DNA from: Eleginops maclovinus | Lineage: Eukaryota; Chordata; Actinopteri; Perciformes; Eleginopidae | Length of the DNA stretch: 64,000 nucleotides | Direction of reading: 5' to 3' | Assembly (NCBI RefSeq): GCF_036324505.1 | Contig: NC_086366.1 | Coordinates: 7,193,427 to 7,257,426, forward strand | Shown here: one piece after another, positions 1-13,427 of the stretch | How positions within the stretch are numbered: the stretch's first letter is position 1 | Layout of the letters: each line of letters starts with the position of its first letter | Translations under genes and position numbers: made by a program | The notes under the pieces: model-generated | The model's database searches: none | What the model saw: the letters and a program-made list of their open reading frames with translations, nothing else | Told to the model about the DNA's origin: nothing

Positions 1-538
1 AGTTTTTGCAGAAGTAAGGCTCCACTCTGAGCAAACCATTGCCAACAGGGAACACCTCCCTTGGCAACACAAAAACCGTAATAACAGATTATAATAGTAA
101 ATCTCACTTAAATTCCACTGAAACCTGCTGCTTGCATTCATTCAAAGGCAGCAGGAATAACTGTGGTGATAGTCTTTTGTTCATTAATCAGACAATGCCA
201 ATGGTTTTCTCTAAAGCTTCAGCCCCCTTTTCCTGTAAATCCAACTACATCATAAGCAATCCTGTTAGAGTAAGTCAAATAGCACAACCCATGATGCACG
301 CCAATGTGATATATCTGTATGAACTGTATGCATGTATGTGTGGAGGCTGGGGAGCCAGGAATATTGATCACGCATGGATTTTTCAACCGGTGGTACTTCG
401 CCGGCTCCATTAGCAGCCCTGGATCAGGTTTCATTGGCCTGATAGGAGCCTCGTCTGGGAAGAGTGCTGGTGGGTTCTGTGGTGAAAGGGGCTGCCGCAC
501 CAGGGGCAAAGTAGAGGGGGTGATGGAGGATAAGAATT

Positions 539-555
539 GGGGGGGGGGGGGGGGG
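539..555. repeat. G17 homopolymer
   Basis: 17 consecutive G. Confidence 0.9.
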
Positions 556-1321
556 AACCTCTCACTTCATCTCAGTCAGTCTCTCACCCTCTCTGACTGG
601 ACCTCTTTGTTTTCTGTTAATGAACTCCCTCGTATCTGTTCTTAAAAGGACATCTCGGGTACTTTCGTGCCTAGGGGCAGCCATTAGGGGTTTAATGGTG
701 TTGCTGACTAATATCTGGCCTGGCGTCACTGTAGCCCATTTTAGTAGGGGTTTTCTTTTGCCTGTCTGTATTTCTTTACATCAGACTATGTTAGTATTGC
801 AAGACATTTTTCTTTTTTACTGGTTATTCTCAGAAAACAGTAAGCTATTGAAATACAATTTCAATTGGAAATGGGGTGTATGAGGAGGAACAAAGTAGTT
901 TTAAATTCCTGTTGCAGGAAAAGTTCTTGTTTTCGTATATCAAAACAGTGTGATAAATGTCTCCCAGAGCAATGACCAGTTCTAGACAGCTTGGGGTACA
1001 ATGACCTTGAATACAAACACATTTCCACGAACACCACACTGAAATGTTTATTATAGTGATTTCAATAATAACTGTCGGAATGTTTGTCAAAGTTTTGCAC
1101 AATTAAATACTATACTATTTACACAAAGGGATTGTTAATTCTCTCACACTGATAATACAACCAGTAGGAGTCATTGTAAGTACACTTTACATGTCCCCGA
1201 TCAAACACTTTTCGGTTTAAATGTTTCTGTTCTTCACCTGGCAAATGCTGTTGCCATGGTTTTGACAGTTAGCTGGCTTCAGTCATTTTGCATTGCAACA
1301 TAGCACCCCTTTCTAAAGCAG

Positions 1322-1340
1322 CTCTCTCTCTCTCTCTCTC
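1322..1340. repeat. (CT)n tract
   Basis: Short uninterrupted CT run with degenerate continuation to about 1356. Confidence 0.85.
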
Positions 1341-1995
1341 ACTCTCTCTCACTCCTGCTCGCTGTCTGTGTCTCGCTGGCACATCTGTGTTGTCTGCCTG
1401 TCTATAATCCCTAGATGTAACCGTTGCACCTGCTACTTTTCACAGAGTTAACTGAAAGGTTATTCGATTTAGAGCAATCCATACAGCTGTCAAGTGATGT
1501 CGGTCTTTGATGTCTGTGCCCTTGCAGCAAGTCACAAGAGTATTTCCATATCAGCCTTATACTTTCCTTCTCTCCATTTACAAACCTAAAACCTGAAATG
1601 ATGACCTAGCTGACATGAAGTTTAAAACATCTCAGAAGGTGGATATGGCGGGTTAGGTATGTGTGAATTCAGCATGTAATCTCTCAGTCACTCATTTACA
1701 GACACTTAAAGTAAACGCTCAGATGGCTGATTGACACGCTCACACACGCACACACACTGAAAGAGAGACAGAGAGAGCAGACAGTAAAACAGTAAAACAG
1801 TGGGGTCCAATGTGGCCCCTGTCTAGTAGCGCAGTCTCAGCTCTATCTGTGGTGGAAGCAGCCTGAAGGTGCCACAGGCTGGATGCACTCCTGCTGAGAT
1901 CAGAGAGTAGGCTGGGACAGGAGTATCTCTAAGTATGTGTGTGCTCATGTTCATCTTTCTCTTTTTCCTTACATTCCGAAGTCTAATCTGAGAGC

Positions 1996-2152
<157 letters not shown>

Positions 2153-3993
2153 TGTATCAGTGAGTGCAAGTGGCTTTTGCGTGCACGCTCTCTAAATTGT
2201 GTGCATGTAAGTGCACCGGGAATGTAGCAGGGCCTCCCTGAACAAAGGCTCAGCTCTTTTCTGAACAATTAGCTCCGCTAAAAAGGACATCTCTTCCTCC
2301 ATTAGCGGCACCACGTGCCCCCCATCACTCCATTGTGCAGATAATTCAATTATCCCCACCCCCCTCCGAGTCTCTCTGCCTCCCAGACCTACCTCTTCTT
2401 GTCTTGCCCTCCCTCCTCTCTGTTACCACCACGCTCTCAGATAAAGCTCCACTAGTACTGACACTGAGGGGAAAACACATCCGTCTGCAGTTTAGATTAC
2501 TTTCTCATTGAAAATATGAAGGGTATACATCAAAATAAGTAGAACAGTACACTGTGAAAGTATGAATGATATAGTTGTGATTATACAGCTGCAGTTTGTT
2601 GTGTTTTGGTGAATAAATGTGTATTATTTTGAGTATTTTTCGGGAAATAATGACCTTTACTTACAATAGGATGGACTCAACTATGTTCATGAATTCAACT
2701 ATGAACGCACTTCACCCACGGTAAGAGGTATTCACTCGTTCCATCACCGGTGTACACTCATTACAGCTAATAGTCTGTGACTACTGCTATTGTCATGATA
2801 TAAACATTAAAACAATGGGAGGCCTCTCATAGGATTCATTAAAGCGCCACCTTTCCTGATGAGCTGGCATCTGTTGCATCATCACCCGTCAGTGATTGCA
2901 TGCGTTGCAGAACGGTTTGTTCTCAAACTGAAGTGGTTTGTAATTAGTCACCACGCTATCAAGAGGAACTTACCACACACTATCACTTGCTCGAAATAAA
3001 ACTCATTGAACTCTGGGAAATGGAAGTTTAAGTGTCGAAAATGTTGGATGCTTTGGAGCAGAGCATCTTATAAGATCGTTAAAAAGGGCAACAGGAAAAT
3101 GAGCGGTCTTTCTTGAAGCAAAGAAAGACTTCTGGTAAAGGAAAACTCTTAGATAGGTCAGGAGTATCTTTTTGGAAAACACTCAAAATAAGGACTCATC
3201 AAAATAAGACTTTATTCATCAGGACTCAGGAATTTCTCAAATCAGTGTTACGATTTTGGGGTCGAAAGAGTTACTTAACAGTAAACACTGATTTCACTAC
3301 GCAATGCAACCACTTCTCAGAAGTTAGTGTTGAAACTCCAAGTCCAGATATCTAAAAATACTTCATCATGAACAAATGTGCCAGTTAGTATTAACAGATT
3401 GCTTTTTCCCTCTGTTTATTGACTAACACCCCTTGCTTCAGAACTGTCATCACACTATGCAGTTCAAATCTAGGACTATGGCAGCGTTAAAGCCCATTCC
3501 TCCAAAGTTGTCTGTCGCTTTTCCGTGTTTCCCCTCTTGTTTTGTTTTATTGTTGGAGGGGGAAGTGTGCGCCGGCCTGATTAGCATCACTATTTCCTCT
3601 TTCCCATAACCCCCCAGACCCCCGCAGGCTGCCTGTTTACTTTTAGAAATAAAAAATGGGCCTGCGCCCGTGAGGACGTGCCCCTCATCAGAGGCAAAAC
3701 CCCCCGTCTCCCACCCCTCAAGGCTCCACATCCCAGATCCTCCTTCCCTCGTCTCGTCTCCCCTTCTCCCACCAACCCCAGTCCTGCGACTTATCCGTCT
3801 TCTCTCTTCAAACTGTATTCCACCCACTCGTTGCTGCTTTCCACCCCATCCCCTCCTCTTCCAACTGTCCAGCTGTCAAATCACATCAAATAAAACACAG
3901 GCCAATGGTCCCTGAGTGCCAGATCACAGCTGTGTCTGCGTGTACTGAATGGAAGGGCATGTTTAAATGTACAGTGAACTCATGAGTGCCTGG

Positions 3994-4116
<123 letters not shown>

Positions 4117-5750
4117 CCTGCTTAACTCTGAATGGGAGGATGCTGTAACACAATACACACCAGAGTGCAGGGTGTGAATTTAATGAATGAATATGTGGAG
4201 TGTGCATCACTGCAGGATGTTTGTGGAGTGTGTATGCATGTGTGTGATACCTGCGCCTGGTTTTCAATGAGATTGCACAGAAATACCCCCCGATACCGTT
4301 TTTCCCACACGTACACACATGGATTTCCACAATGGGAGTTTACAACAGGCTGTGCGGTGTGAGTGTTGGATAGTGAAGAGTAGAGCGGGGATAGTGTAAA
4401 CATCACCGTGGCATGGCTGTTGTCAGGAAGCAGTGTGTGTGACATTGGGCTCAGGGCCAAACATGCGATGGTCCTTTAACATCCAAAATCCCCGCCTCAC
4501 ATCTGCTCTGTACTCTTTCTTTCTCACACGAACACATTTCATTTTAACAACACCCAATCCATTTCCAAGAAGTGACTGGAGCTGTAAAATCCTATGTAAC
4601 CTACCCAGTTTAGAAGTTAAATAAAATATATCGGCTCGTATACTGATGACAGTGGATTTAGTGTGTGAGAAAGTTAGACATGTCAACTGAAGATGTACAT
4701 ACGGTGCTATTTAAGAAAGGTAATGGGTTTTATGTTTATATTATCTTGATGGAATTGTACTGAACTTATGTATTGAGCTTTTGTGCTTGTAAAATATTTT
4801 GATATCATTTTAATTTTAGTCTGGTTTCATTAAAAAAGACAAAAACAGAGAAAATATTGGACTTGCAATCAGGTGGCCACAAAATGATTCCATTTGAATA
4901 ATAACTACTAGTGTGTTAGAAATAATTGCAGATTCATCATTACAGGTGACAAAATGTCCACAAACCTTGTGTTGTTTCCACTGACCCAAATCAGGCCAAA
5001 AAATCAGTTATTGTAGGTTTAATGAATAGGATGACATAAGTTTAAAATTAGACATATTTCTTTATATAATTCAATATATTATAGCCAATCTTCAGTTGAT
5101 TGGTTAAGATGCTTCATGTTTTTTTTAATGAAACTCACTGTTAATGAGAAACTATTCATAATTAAAAACTGGCACAACGTCTTCGGTTAATTAAATAATG
5201 GTTTGCTCTTGTAACTTCTAAGTAGAAATCTCTGACTTGCCAAATTACTTTCACAGCAAGCGGAAAGCTAAAATAGTGTGTGCCCCATGTTATAATAATA
5301 TACAAACTGAATGGCTCTGCTAAAATGGCAAGTGCAGAACCTTTGAGGTGAAGCTGTGTTTTCAGTTTGAGAGGAATGAGTCAAAGCAACGGCTGCAGGG
5401 TGTGAAGACTGTCAGAGGTTATTCGGTTGCTTTTAAGGTTAGCTCAGACTCATACTGGCATACCGGTTGCACAAAAAACTTCAACAGACCTATATAAGAC
5501 ACCACCAACAGGAGCTAAATGACTCTAACAAAATCTCCAGGTGGATAGAACCATCTTAGACCTGTTGTCTGCACAGTGTACGATTTAGGAGAAGGATGAG
5601 AAAGAAAAAAAAGGTCAGTGCTCGGTCATTTTTTTCCACTCAGCAATGTTTATGTCAACGGTTTAGCGCTGGGAGCAATGAAGTGAGGGCTCCAAAGGAG
5701 TGTGTCTCTGGCAACAAACATCAGCAAATCCCATCAAATCCTGACTCCCT

Positions 5751-5968
<218 letters not shown>

Positions 5969-6645
5969 GGCCCCCTCCATCTCTCCAGAGACCAAACCAG
6001 AAGCTTGGGAAAAAGATGGCCGCCCTTTGGCCCCCTGTCTTGCCCCCTGCGTCCAGCTCAGGGAGGTGACGGAAGAAAGCCTGTGCCCCCCAGCACCCCT
6101 ACCCTACTCCCGTGGCGTGCGTCCCAGTCCGCAATCATCAATCACTTTTGAGGACAAGAAGGGGCCAGAGTCAAACACAGGCAATGCACCAGAAGGAATG
6201 TTCCAGTTTAAAATAAAACTCATATGAAAAAAATGAAAGAAAAAATAAAGGATTGAATAAGAAAAATGTGCGGCATGTGGTTGTCCTTAGCAGAAAAGAT
6301 AGGGAGGGGGCAGAGAGAAAACAAGAGAGAGGGGGTATCTGGTAAAGGCATTGCCCTCAGGGTCAGCATCACCAACCCCCCCCCTATGCAGCAGATGCAG
6401 AACAACAGGTCGACATGAGACCGTGTGTGTCTCTCTAAAAACTAAATGAAGTTGATATGTGGTTGTCAACATAACAGCCACATCAAGTCGTTTGAAAAGA
6501 GACTTTGTTCATTTAAAGGTAAAAGTATATGATATGTTTTAAAATATGGTAACCACTTTTAATTTCCTTACAAATGAAGCATTTGGCTTTACTACTAGTA
6601 CCTTGTAGTATATTGGAGGTCAGGCTGTCTGTCTGCATCTCTTAC

Positions 6646-6793
6646 CTGTAGGACCCACGTCGTGTCCGTTGGGCACCTCCTGCAGGGGGATATCCTGGAT
6701 GTAAAGGGGTTGTGATGGGTGGTACTGATGCTGGGGGTGAACCACACCTGGGGAGTGGATCTGAGGGCCCACTGCCAGCCCGCCACTATGCCT
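6646..6793 (-). CDS. ets1: candidate ets1 5' exon (long-isoform type)
   Basis: On the - strand, TTTTTTTCAG acceptor and GTAAGA donor bracket 148 nt that are open in one frame. They encode HSPGVVHPQHQYHPSQPLY then IQDIPLQEVPNGHDVGPT, ending with one extra base. Chicken p68 c-Ets-1 has, before the shared DMECADV, a segment containing YHQQRP and QEVPTGLEH. The match at QEVPxG, the His/Gln/Tyr-rich stretch before it and the phase (G completing an Asp codon) fit that exon. Position also fits: ets1 lies head-to-head with fli1 in vertebrates. No ATG is in this exon. The remaining ets1 exons would lie beyond position 1. Confidence 0.55.
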
Positions 6794-8123
6794 CTGAAAA
6801 AAACAACACCCAGTATGCATAAGCCAAAATAAACTGTAATAGATACTGCTTGTTTGTCTAAATCGACATCTCCACAGATCATATGAAAATAATAATGTTT
6901 TTTTTTCTATTGTTATTGTTGAATTCTTAAACCCTTATGTGATGAATAAATGAGGGCCTGTTCTTTTATAAATATTATGCACATCTCTTGAGCATGAAAA
7001 ATATGGGCTCAGTAAGTGCTTCGGACAGTAACCGATGGTGTCTTCCTAACTCTTACTTTAGTTATGACAAGGATCCAGCTCAACTTAAATAAAGCATTTG
7101 AGTTTTGGATGGAGTCCAAGCTATAAAATAACGATTTAAATAGCATGAACAGCTCGAATAAAGTTAAATAAAGTTGAATCGAAATTCCAAGCACATCAAT
7201 CATACTTGAACCAGTGCATGGGCTTGTGTTTTACTGCGCTGAAACTAAATCTGTGGGTTTTTATGTAAGAAATGCTTAGTTGTATCTCTTAATCAATGAA
7301 AAAAAGGCGTTCATGTGCGGAGGGATGTATTGAAAAAGATTAAGCTGAAAACAACTGATCAAACTACACAGTGGCTTTGACCGTCAGCAGTAACCTTGGA
7401 TTTTGAAAACATTGTTTTCCTGCACAGATAACCCTAGCTGCTAAATTTGACTCATTCAGTTTATCTTTTGCTTTGTTGATTTATCCTGCTTATCATAGAA
7501 ATGTTCACGTAAGAGGTTGCACCGAAAGGGGAAGTCTAAAGTCAACACTTGACACAGGAGCAAGAAGGGATATGAAACTCTATGCGTATACAAGAGATAG
7601 TGGGGTAGAAGATAGCCACTTGGCCATTTTTAGCATATCCATGCCCTTATTTGACAATAAACTAAAATAACTCAATAGATATTGTTGGATGTTTGAGTTT
7701 AATAGTGATGAGAACAGGAGAATAACATATTTCTCACAAGAGTGTCTCACTAGCTCTTTTAAAACATGTTTAAAAGTTTTCAAAAGTAGTTTTCTGTCAT
7801 AACATTTGTAATATTTATATAAAGTCTTTGTTATATTCTTCACATTTACCATCAGCTTCTTTTTTTCATTTTACAAGACAAAAAATATATAATTGTATAT
7901 TTGTCATTTGTAAAAAAGACACTAAAAGCTATGGTTCAGCTTGCCAAATATAGCCTAGTATAAGATGGTGTTTGACTGTCATATTCTATACGTCATAAGT
8001 ATAACTGACAGTCTGTCTGACCGAGTGACTGCCGATCTGATAAGCGGCCCAGTTTAAGCACTGTGGCATTTATCAGTAGTCGGCCAGCTTTATGGATGGC
8101 AAACATGAGCAGATGATCGGCAT

Positions 8124-8137
8124 GGGGGGGGGGGGGG
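8124..8137. repeat. G14 homopolymer
   Basis: 14 consecutive G. Confidence 0.9.
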
Positions 8138-10345
8138 TTATGAGGTTCTCTTCAGAGGTTTGCGTGGGACGCTGCCTTCTCGTATCAGTGCAGTCAGCAA
8201 AGGGGGGGAAAGTTAGATAGGCGTGCAGGGAGCCTCATGGAAGATTTATGGATTTGACGGACAGACTGACACAGATAAGAGTGGAGATAACATCAACACC
8301 ATAATACTTTTTGATCAGTGCGAGAACAACTTTAGATCAATCTGAAATACGTCATAGTATAAATATAAGTACTGAACACATTGCATACACATCAATTTTT
8401 GATATGTACTTCCAGTCTATAAATAAATATTTCAATTTTGGAAGACATATTTCTGGCCTTTATCTGACACTCATCAGTCAGTCATCGTTTTGTAATTATT
8501 TTATTGGCTCGCTTTTTCTTTTTTCCACTTTTAATGTTGGTTCTTTGTTTCTCCCAGTAGTGGGGAAAAAAAGCAAGTCCCAGACACCAGCATGGTCTGC
8601 AATACGCCTTAGGCTTCAATTGATTTTACATACAAATACAATGATTATAAATGGGAGCGTATAAAACAGACTTGATATTTGAACTGAAAACACAATAAAA
8701 GTACTGGAAACAGTTTTTCATTATGGGAAAATAATCCTACATGAGTAGAAACAACATGTTTATGAAAGTGATTAACTATGATGACGTTTAATTTAAGATC
8801 ATTAATTCATTGCAACATTTGTTTGGTTTCTCTGTACATCTAGTGGTTCTTCAAGGAATTGCAGTCTCTTCAGTCATCGGACAGATGTTATTTAATGCTC
8901 TGTGTGATTAACAACAATTATAACAGGCTGCTGTTCCAGGGGGATGCTCATGTTGTGCAATTTGGCTCATTTAAAGTCATCTTTATTAGTTAATTAGTCT
9001 CTAATGTTCGGAGTGACATCTGCCCTTTTACTTGAATCACACATTTATATATCTGCCATGAAGAAGTCCTAGGCTGTGATGGAAAATCGCTTACAATTTA
9101 TCATCTAGTATTATTTGCATTACTTTGGGTGTGACATTATATAGCATTATAAGTAAAGGACCCTAACTCCCACTACACATTACCATGTTTCATATTCTAT
9201 TAATACTTGACAGTTTGCGCAACACCAGTTGGTAATGACTCAAAACAATGCTGATTCATAAATGCCTGAAATCTTAATGTCCTACTCCCTTAGCATCTGG
9301 CATACACTGCCCTACTGAAGCTGTGCTGCTTATTTCAAATGCACCATACCCTAAAGCTATGTTGTATGATTTCAAAGATCACCTTTACAGAACACTTCTG
9401 GTATTTTCATTTGTATTTCTTCTGGCTGCTTGAAAGCCCTATTTTCCCTTACACGTATCGGCATACAATCTTCTTGAAACATATAAGACACTGTAAATGA
9501 CTGTACTTACTGAGCCTATATAAGTGTAAACATAGAAAATAAAACACACCATGTCCTGCGGCTGTTTGCCGATAATTCATGTAAATTCAACAAAATAGAG
9601 CTACCGAGGTGATCCTGGTTCACCTTTTGGCCAAGTCTGCCCTGGTATACATAGTCTCAATTTCAAAGGCAAGCCCCACCACCTGAGCCAATTAGGACCC
9701 GGGGAGCTGTATCTTTCTATGTTCTCCATCAGGCCAGGGTGGGGTTGCCATTTGCATATAACCTCAGTCTCTTATCCTAATGTGCCGGCGCTCTGCATAC
9801 AAATGGAGGCATTTATTTTGATGCTCCTTGGCCTTCACCCTTCAAATGCTCATCTGACAGGAATCCCAATGTTCCCGGCTAGCATCGTCTCTGACTCTGT
9901 CTTCAGCTCTCTCATTTGGAAAGCGTTAACAGCCTTGGTGTTCTTGCAAACAGAATGCTGCAAAGCGCTGTGCAGGTGGCTGAGAAAAGTATTATTCATC
10001 GGGGATGGTCTGACTCCAATTTGATTTGTTAGTGGCAAAGTTGGAGGCCTACAGGTCTCAATATTTACCGTTTTACTCGCTAAAGAGAAGTACATCTTGC
10101 TGCAGGGTGGTTGTGCAACACAGAGAAGTTCATTAGGGCGATTTCCCAGCCTTGTGTTGTTCAACAGCTCTGTTTCCTAACTTTTGACAAATCATAAGGA
10201 ACAGCATGTACAGATACAGGCCCTATTAGCGCAACTCTGCTGGACTCAACTCAACAGGAACATTTCTCATATAGACTCTGTTCCTGTGAGGTGATGGAAT
10301 CCAGAGTTGCAAACGGTGCTCATCTGCTGCTGCACACATACCAGC

Positions 10346-10466
<121 letters not shown>

Positions 10467-10766
10467 TGCTCCTTCCCTCACACTGCCGGCCGGCTGTGTG
10501 GCATGTAGCTGAGGAAGCCTTAACACAGAGGTAATTTATGAGGGGTGGGGGGGGGGTCTTACCATTGCGCCCAGACGGTCACAGGGGTGAAGGGCCGGGT
10601 AGGAAGAAACTGGATCCATGTAGTAACTCATCACTGACGCTGCGGACAGGAGAAGCAGGGCCTGCTGAAGGGATCAACACGCAAACAGACGGGGCCGTGT
10701 GGAGTCGACCTATCTATCACAAGCTGTTTACACTTTGTGTGAAAGATTGTATGTGTGGGGTATATA

Positions 10767-10888
<122 letters not shown>

Positions 10889-11189
10889 AGGTGAGTGAGA
10901 GAGGAAAAGGGGAAAAGAAGTGCAAAAAAAGAAATAAAGGAAAGAGTGAGACATTTGAGCTGGGTTTCAATTACCTGTAACATCATTTCCAAAGTTAGGA
11001 AGGATATGGTTTTAGGCTTTTTTTTCCCTTTTTTTTAAACAGCCATCATATTTTTATTTAATTTAGTTTTAATGGTTTAGGAGTATCATACTGTATGTAT
11101 TTATTTAGAATCAAATACTGCAAATGTGTATGTGGAAGAGAGGGTATTTCAGCTTAAACAAATCCATCATACCAGAGGCTTATTAACTT

Positions 11190-11325
11190 CATCCATCTCT
11201 TCTCTATCACTCTCTTCTCCTCTGATCTGCATCACCTCTTCCTCCTCCCTTTTCTCCTCCTCTTCTCCTTCCTCTTCCTCTCCTTCCTATTCCTCTCTTT
11301 CCTCCCCTCCCACACACTTTGCTTA
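11190..11325. repeat. polypyrimidine tract
   Basis: About 135 bases of nearly unbroken C/T made of CTCCT and CTTCC steps. The purine strand is the coding sense of the presumed ets1 transcript. Confidence 0.75.
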
Positions 11326-12093
11326 TCACTTAACATTGTTGACTTGAAGCAGCATCAACAAAAGAGACTGGAAACTGAGCTAAGGGATTACATTAGAGGA
11401 GGAATGGTGTACATGGGCAGTGGCAGGTCCCATCCTCTCACATTCATATGTTAAGCAATTTGGCATATTTAGTTTGAGGCAGCTGCTGACAGACTGAGGC
11501 AAGATGTGCCACTGCTCAATGCTTGCAGATGTTCCTCAGCTCAAAAAGACTCAGATGCGCTTGTTTCAGAAAAGAAAGTACCCATACACAAAGTGAATAC
11601 TGTGCAAATCAGTTATGCCATTCAAATGCATGCACCTCCTTTAGGTTTTACTTACATGTCAATGATTTGGTATGGAAAAAACAAAACATAAAAACCAATG
11701 CTAAATAAGAGTTAAGCATTCATATTAACCCCGTTTTCATTTTTGTATAGGCTATAAATATATACAGTGTATGATTAGAGTGATCTTTGAATGCAGTTAA
11801 AGCCCACAAAGTGTAGGAAATAACAGAAAAAATGCTAAAAGTTGTACAAATCATATAAAAATGTTCGTGCAACGTTGCTTTTTGAGCGCTACTGCAACGT
11901 CACAATAATAAACCGAGATAAGCGAGCGCGTCCTAATTAAGAAGAAACGGTCCAACAGAATTCCTATCGGGAGAAACCGAAACTTTAAAGCCTCACACAC
12001 TTTCACCCTAACGCGTGAAAAGGAGCTCCGAGCGACGATGTAATCATATTAGCGCATGTGCAGTTAATTGTGGTAATAAAACTTTGCACTTAC

Positions 12094-12213
12094 CGACTGC
12101 GGTGTGAGAAGTTTCCTGTGGAGTAGACGCGCTGGGCAGCTGAGTGTGACAGCTGAGCGGTGGACTGCAGAGATGCTGCACCTGCTTGCAGCGAGTCCTA
12201 CAGAGGAAGGCAT
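12094..12213 (-). CDS. candidate first exon of the same - strand gene
   Basis: A strong donor, CAGTCG|GTAAGT on the - strand, ends an open stretch from an ATG at 12213 (MPSSVGLAASRC...LLTPQS, 40 codons). It would join exon 6646-6793 in frame at phase 0. The peptide has no resemblance I recognise to an Ets-1 N-terminus. A pyrimidine-rich CTTCCTCTGTAG just inside it could instead be an acceptor making a shorter internal exon. Treat as a splice-signal prediction only; it may be 5'UTR. Confidence 0.28.
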
Positions 12214-13330
12214 ATGCACACTTTTAGTCCCTCCCTCAATCGCACGGTGATCCTCCAAATTATCTTCTCCCCTTTGTGTTGTCTTTGGACTTCACAGTAC
12301 AGGTGTAAACTTGCAGAGAGTCTCTGATGGTCTATTTAGTTTGATATTCCCTGTCTATCCTGCGGGTTAATATTTATCCAATATCAAGTCAGTTTGGAAG
12401 TGCTTTAAAGAAGACTCATCTATAACCAGATCTTAAATCTTACATCTATTCCTGTTTCAAAACAAGTGGCTTATTTTCATTAAAGCTAAATTTGAATTAC
12501 GTTTGTTTACCTGGTTGATTGTTTTCCTCTCACAGAAATTGTCCTGGGGAAAATAGCAGGAAAGAGGCAGGAACACATAGGAACACAGAGAAGGGGGTGT
12601 GATGATAATGACAATGGCTGATCTTCCTGTCATGTTGTCATCTTGAAAAAAAAAAAAAACAACAACATCTGTGCATGTACTGTATGTGTGTCACCTATAT
12701 GTGTCACATCAGCTAGAGGCTTGTTTTAAACATATTGTACCTGCATAAAAGCAGGCTAAAAAAGCACCGGCTAAAAGAACCATTTGAAGACGTGTTGCCG
12801 TCAAATCAATTTGTTTCAGGTCTCGCCAGAAAGCACCTGAGAAGCATCTGCTTCTTGAATATTTATTTTCTGTACATCACTGACTATCATATCATCCTCC
12901 AGCTCGTTCCTCCTGAGCCCGACCACCAGCCAATGCATGTGGGACACTGATTAAAGCTGTAGCAGAACTGTTGACCAGTCTTCTGCGAAATGAGAAGTTT
13001 CTCACATACAAAAAAAGATCTACATCCACCTGCTCTGATACAGGTTGGTGATAGTGAAGGTTTATCTATTTGCTTATTTATCGCAATATTTGTTTATTTT
13101 TTTCCACGCTGCGAGGATGCAAGCTCTCTGCTGCATTGCAACCGGAGTGCAGTCTCCCTCTCTCTATCAGCTTAACACTCAACACTTGCGAGTCATCTGA
13201 AACACCTTGTGACTCCATGATAATTCCGTGACCCTAGTGCAGCATTTGTTTGAATTAGAAAGTGCACGGTTCAACCCTCCTGACAGCCACTGCTCTTAAC
13301 AGTAAATCTTAAAAGTCTTGTGTTAAGAAG

Positions 13331-13332
<2 letters not shown>

Positions 13333-13423
<91 letters not shown>
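13333..13423. repeat. (GT)n microsatellite
   Basis: About 91 bases, uninterrupted. Confidence 0.97.

Positions 13424-13427
<4 letters not shown>

Noticed and set aside
12094..12258. 64-codon - strand frame beginning EDHRAIEGG
   Set aside because: Its first codon is TTG, not ATG. The first ATG is at 12213 and the frame continues past a strong donor into intron.
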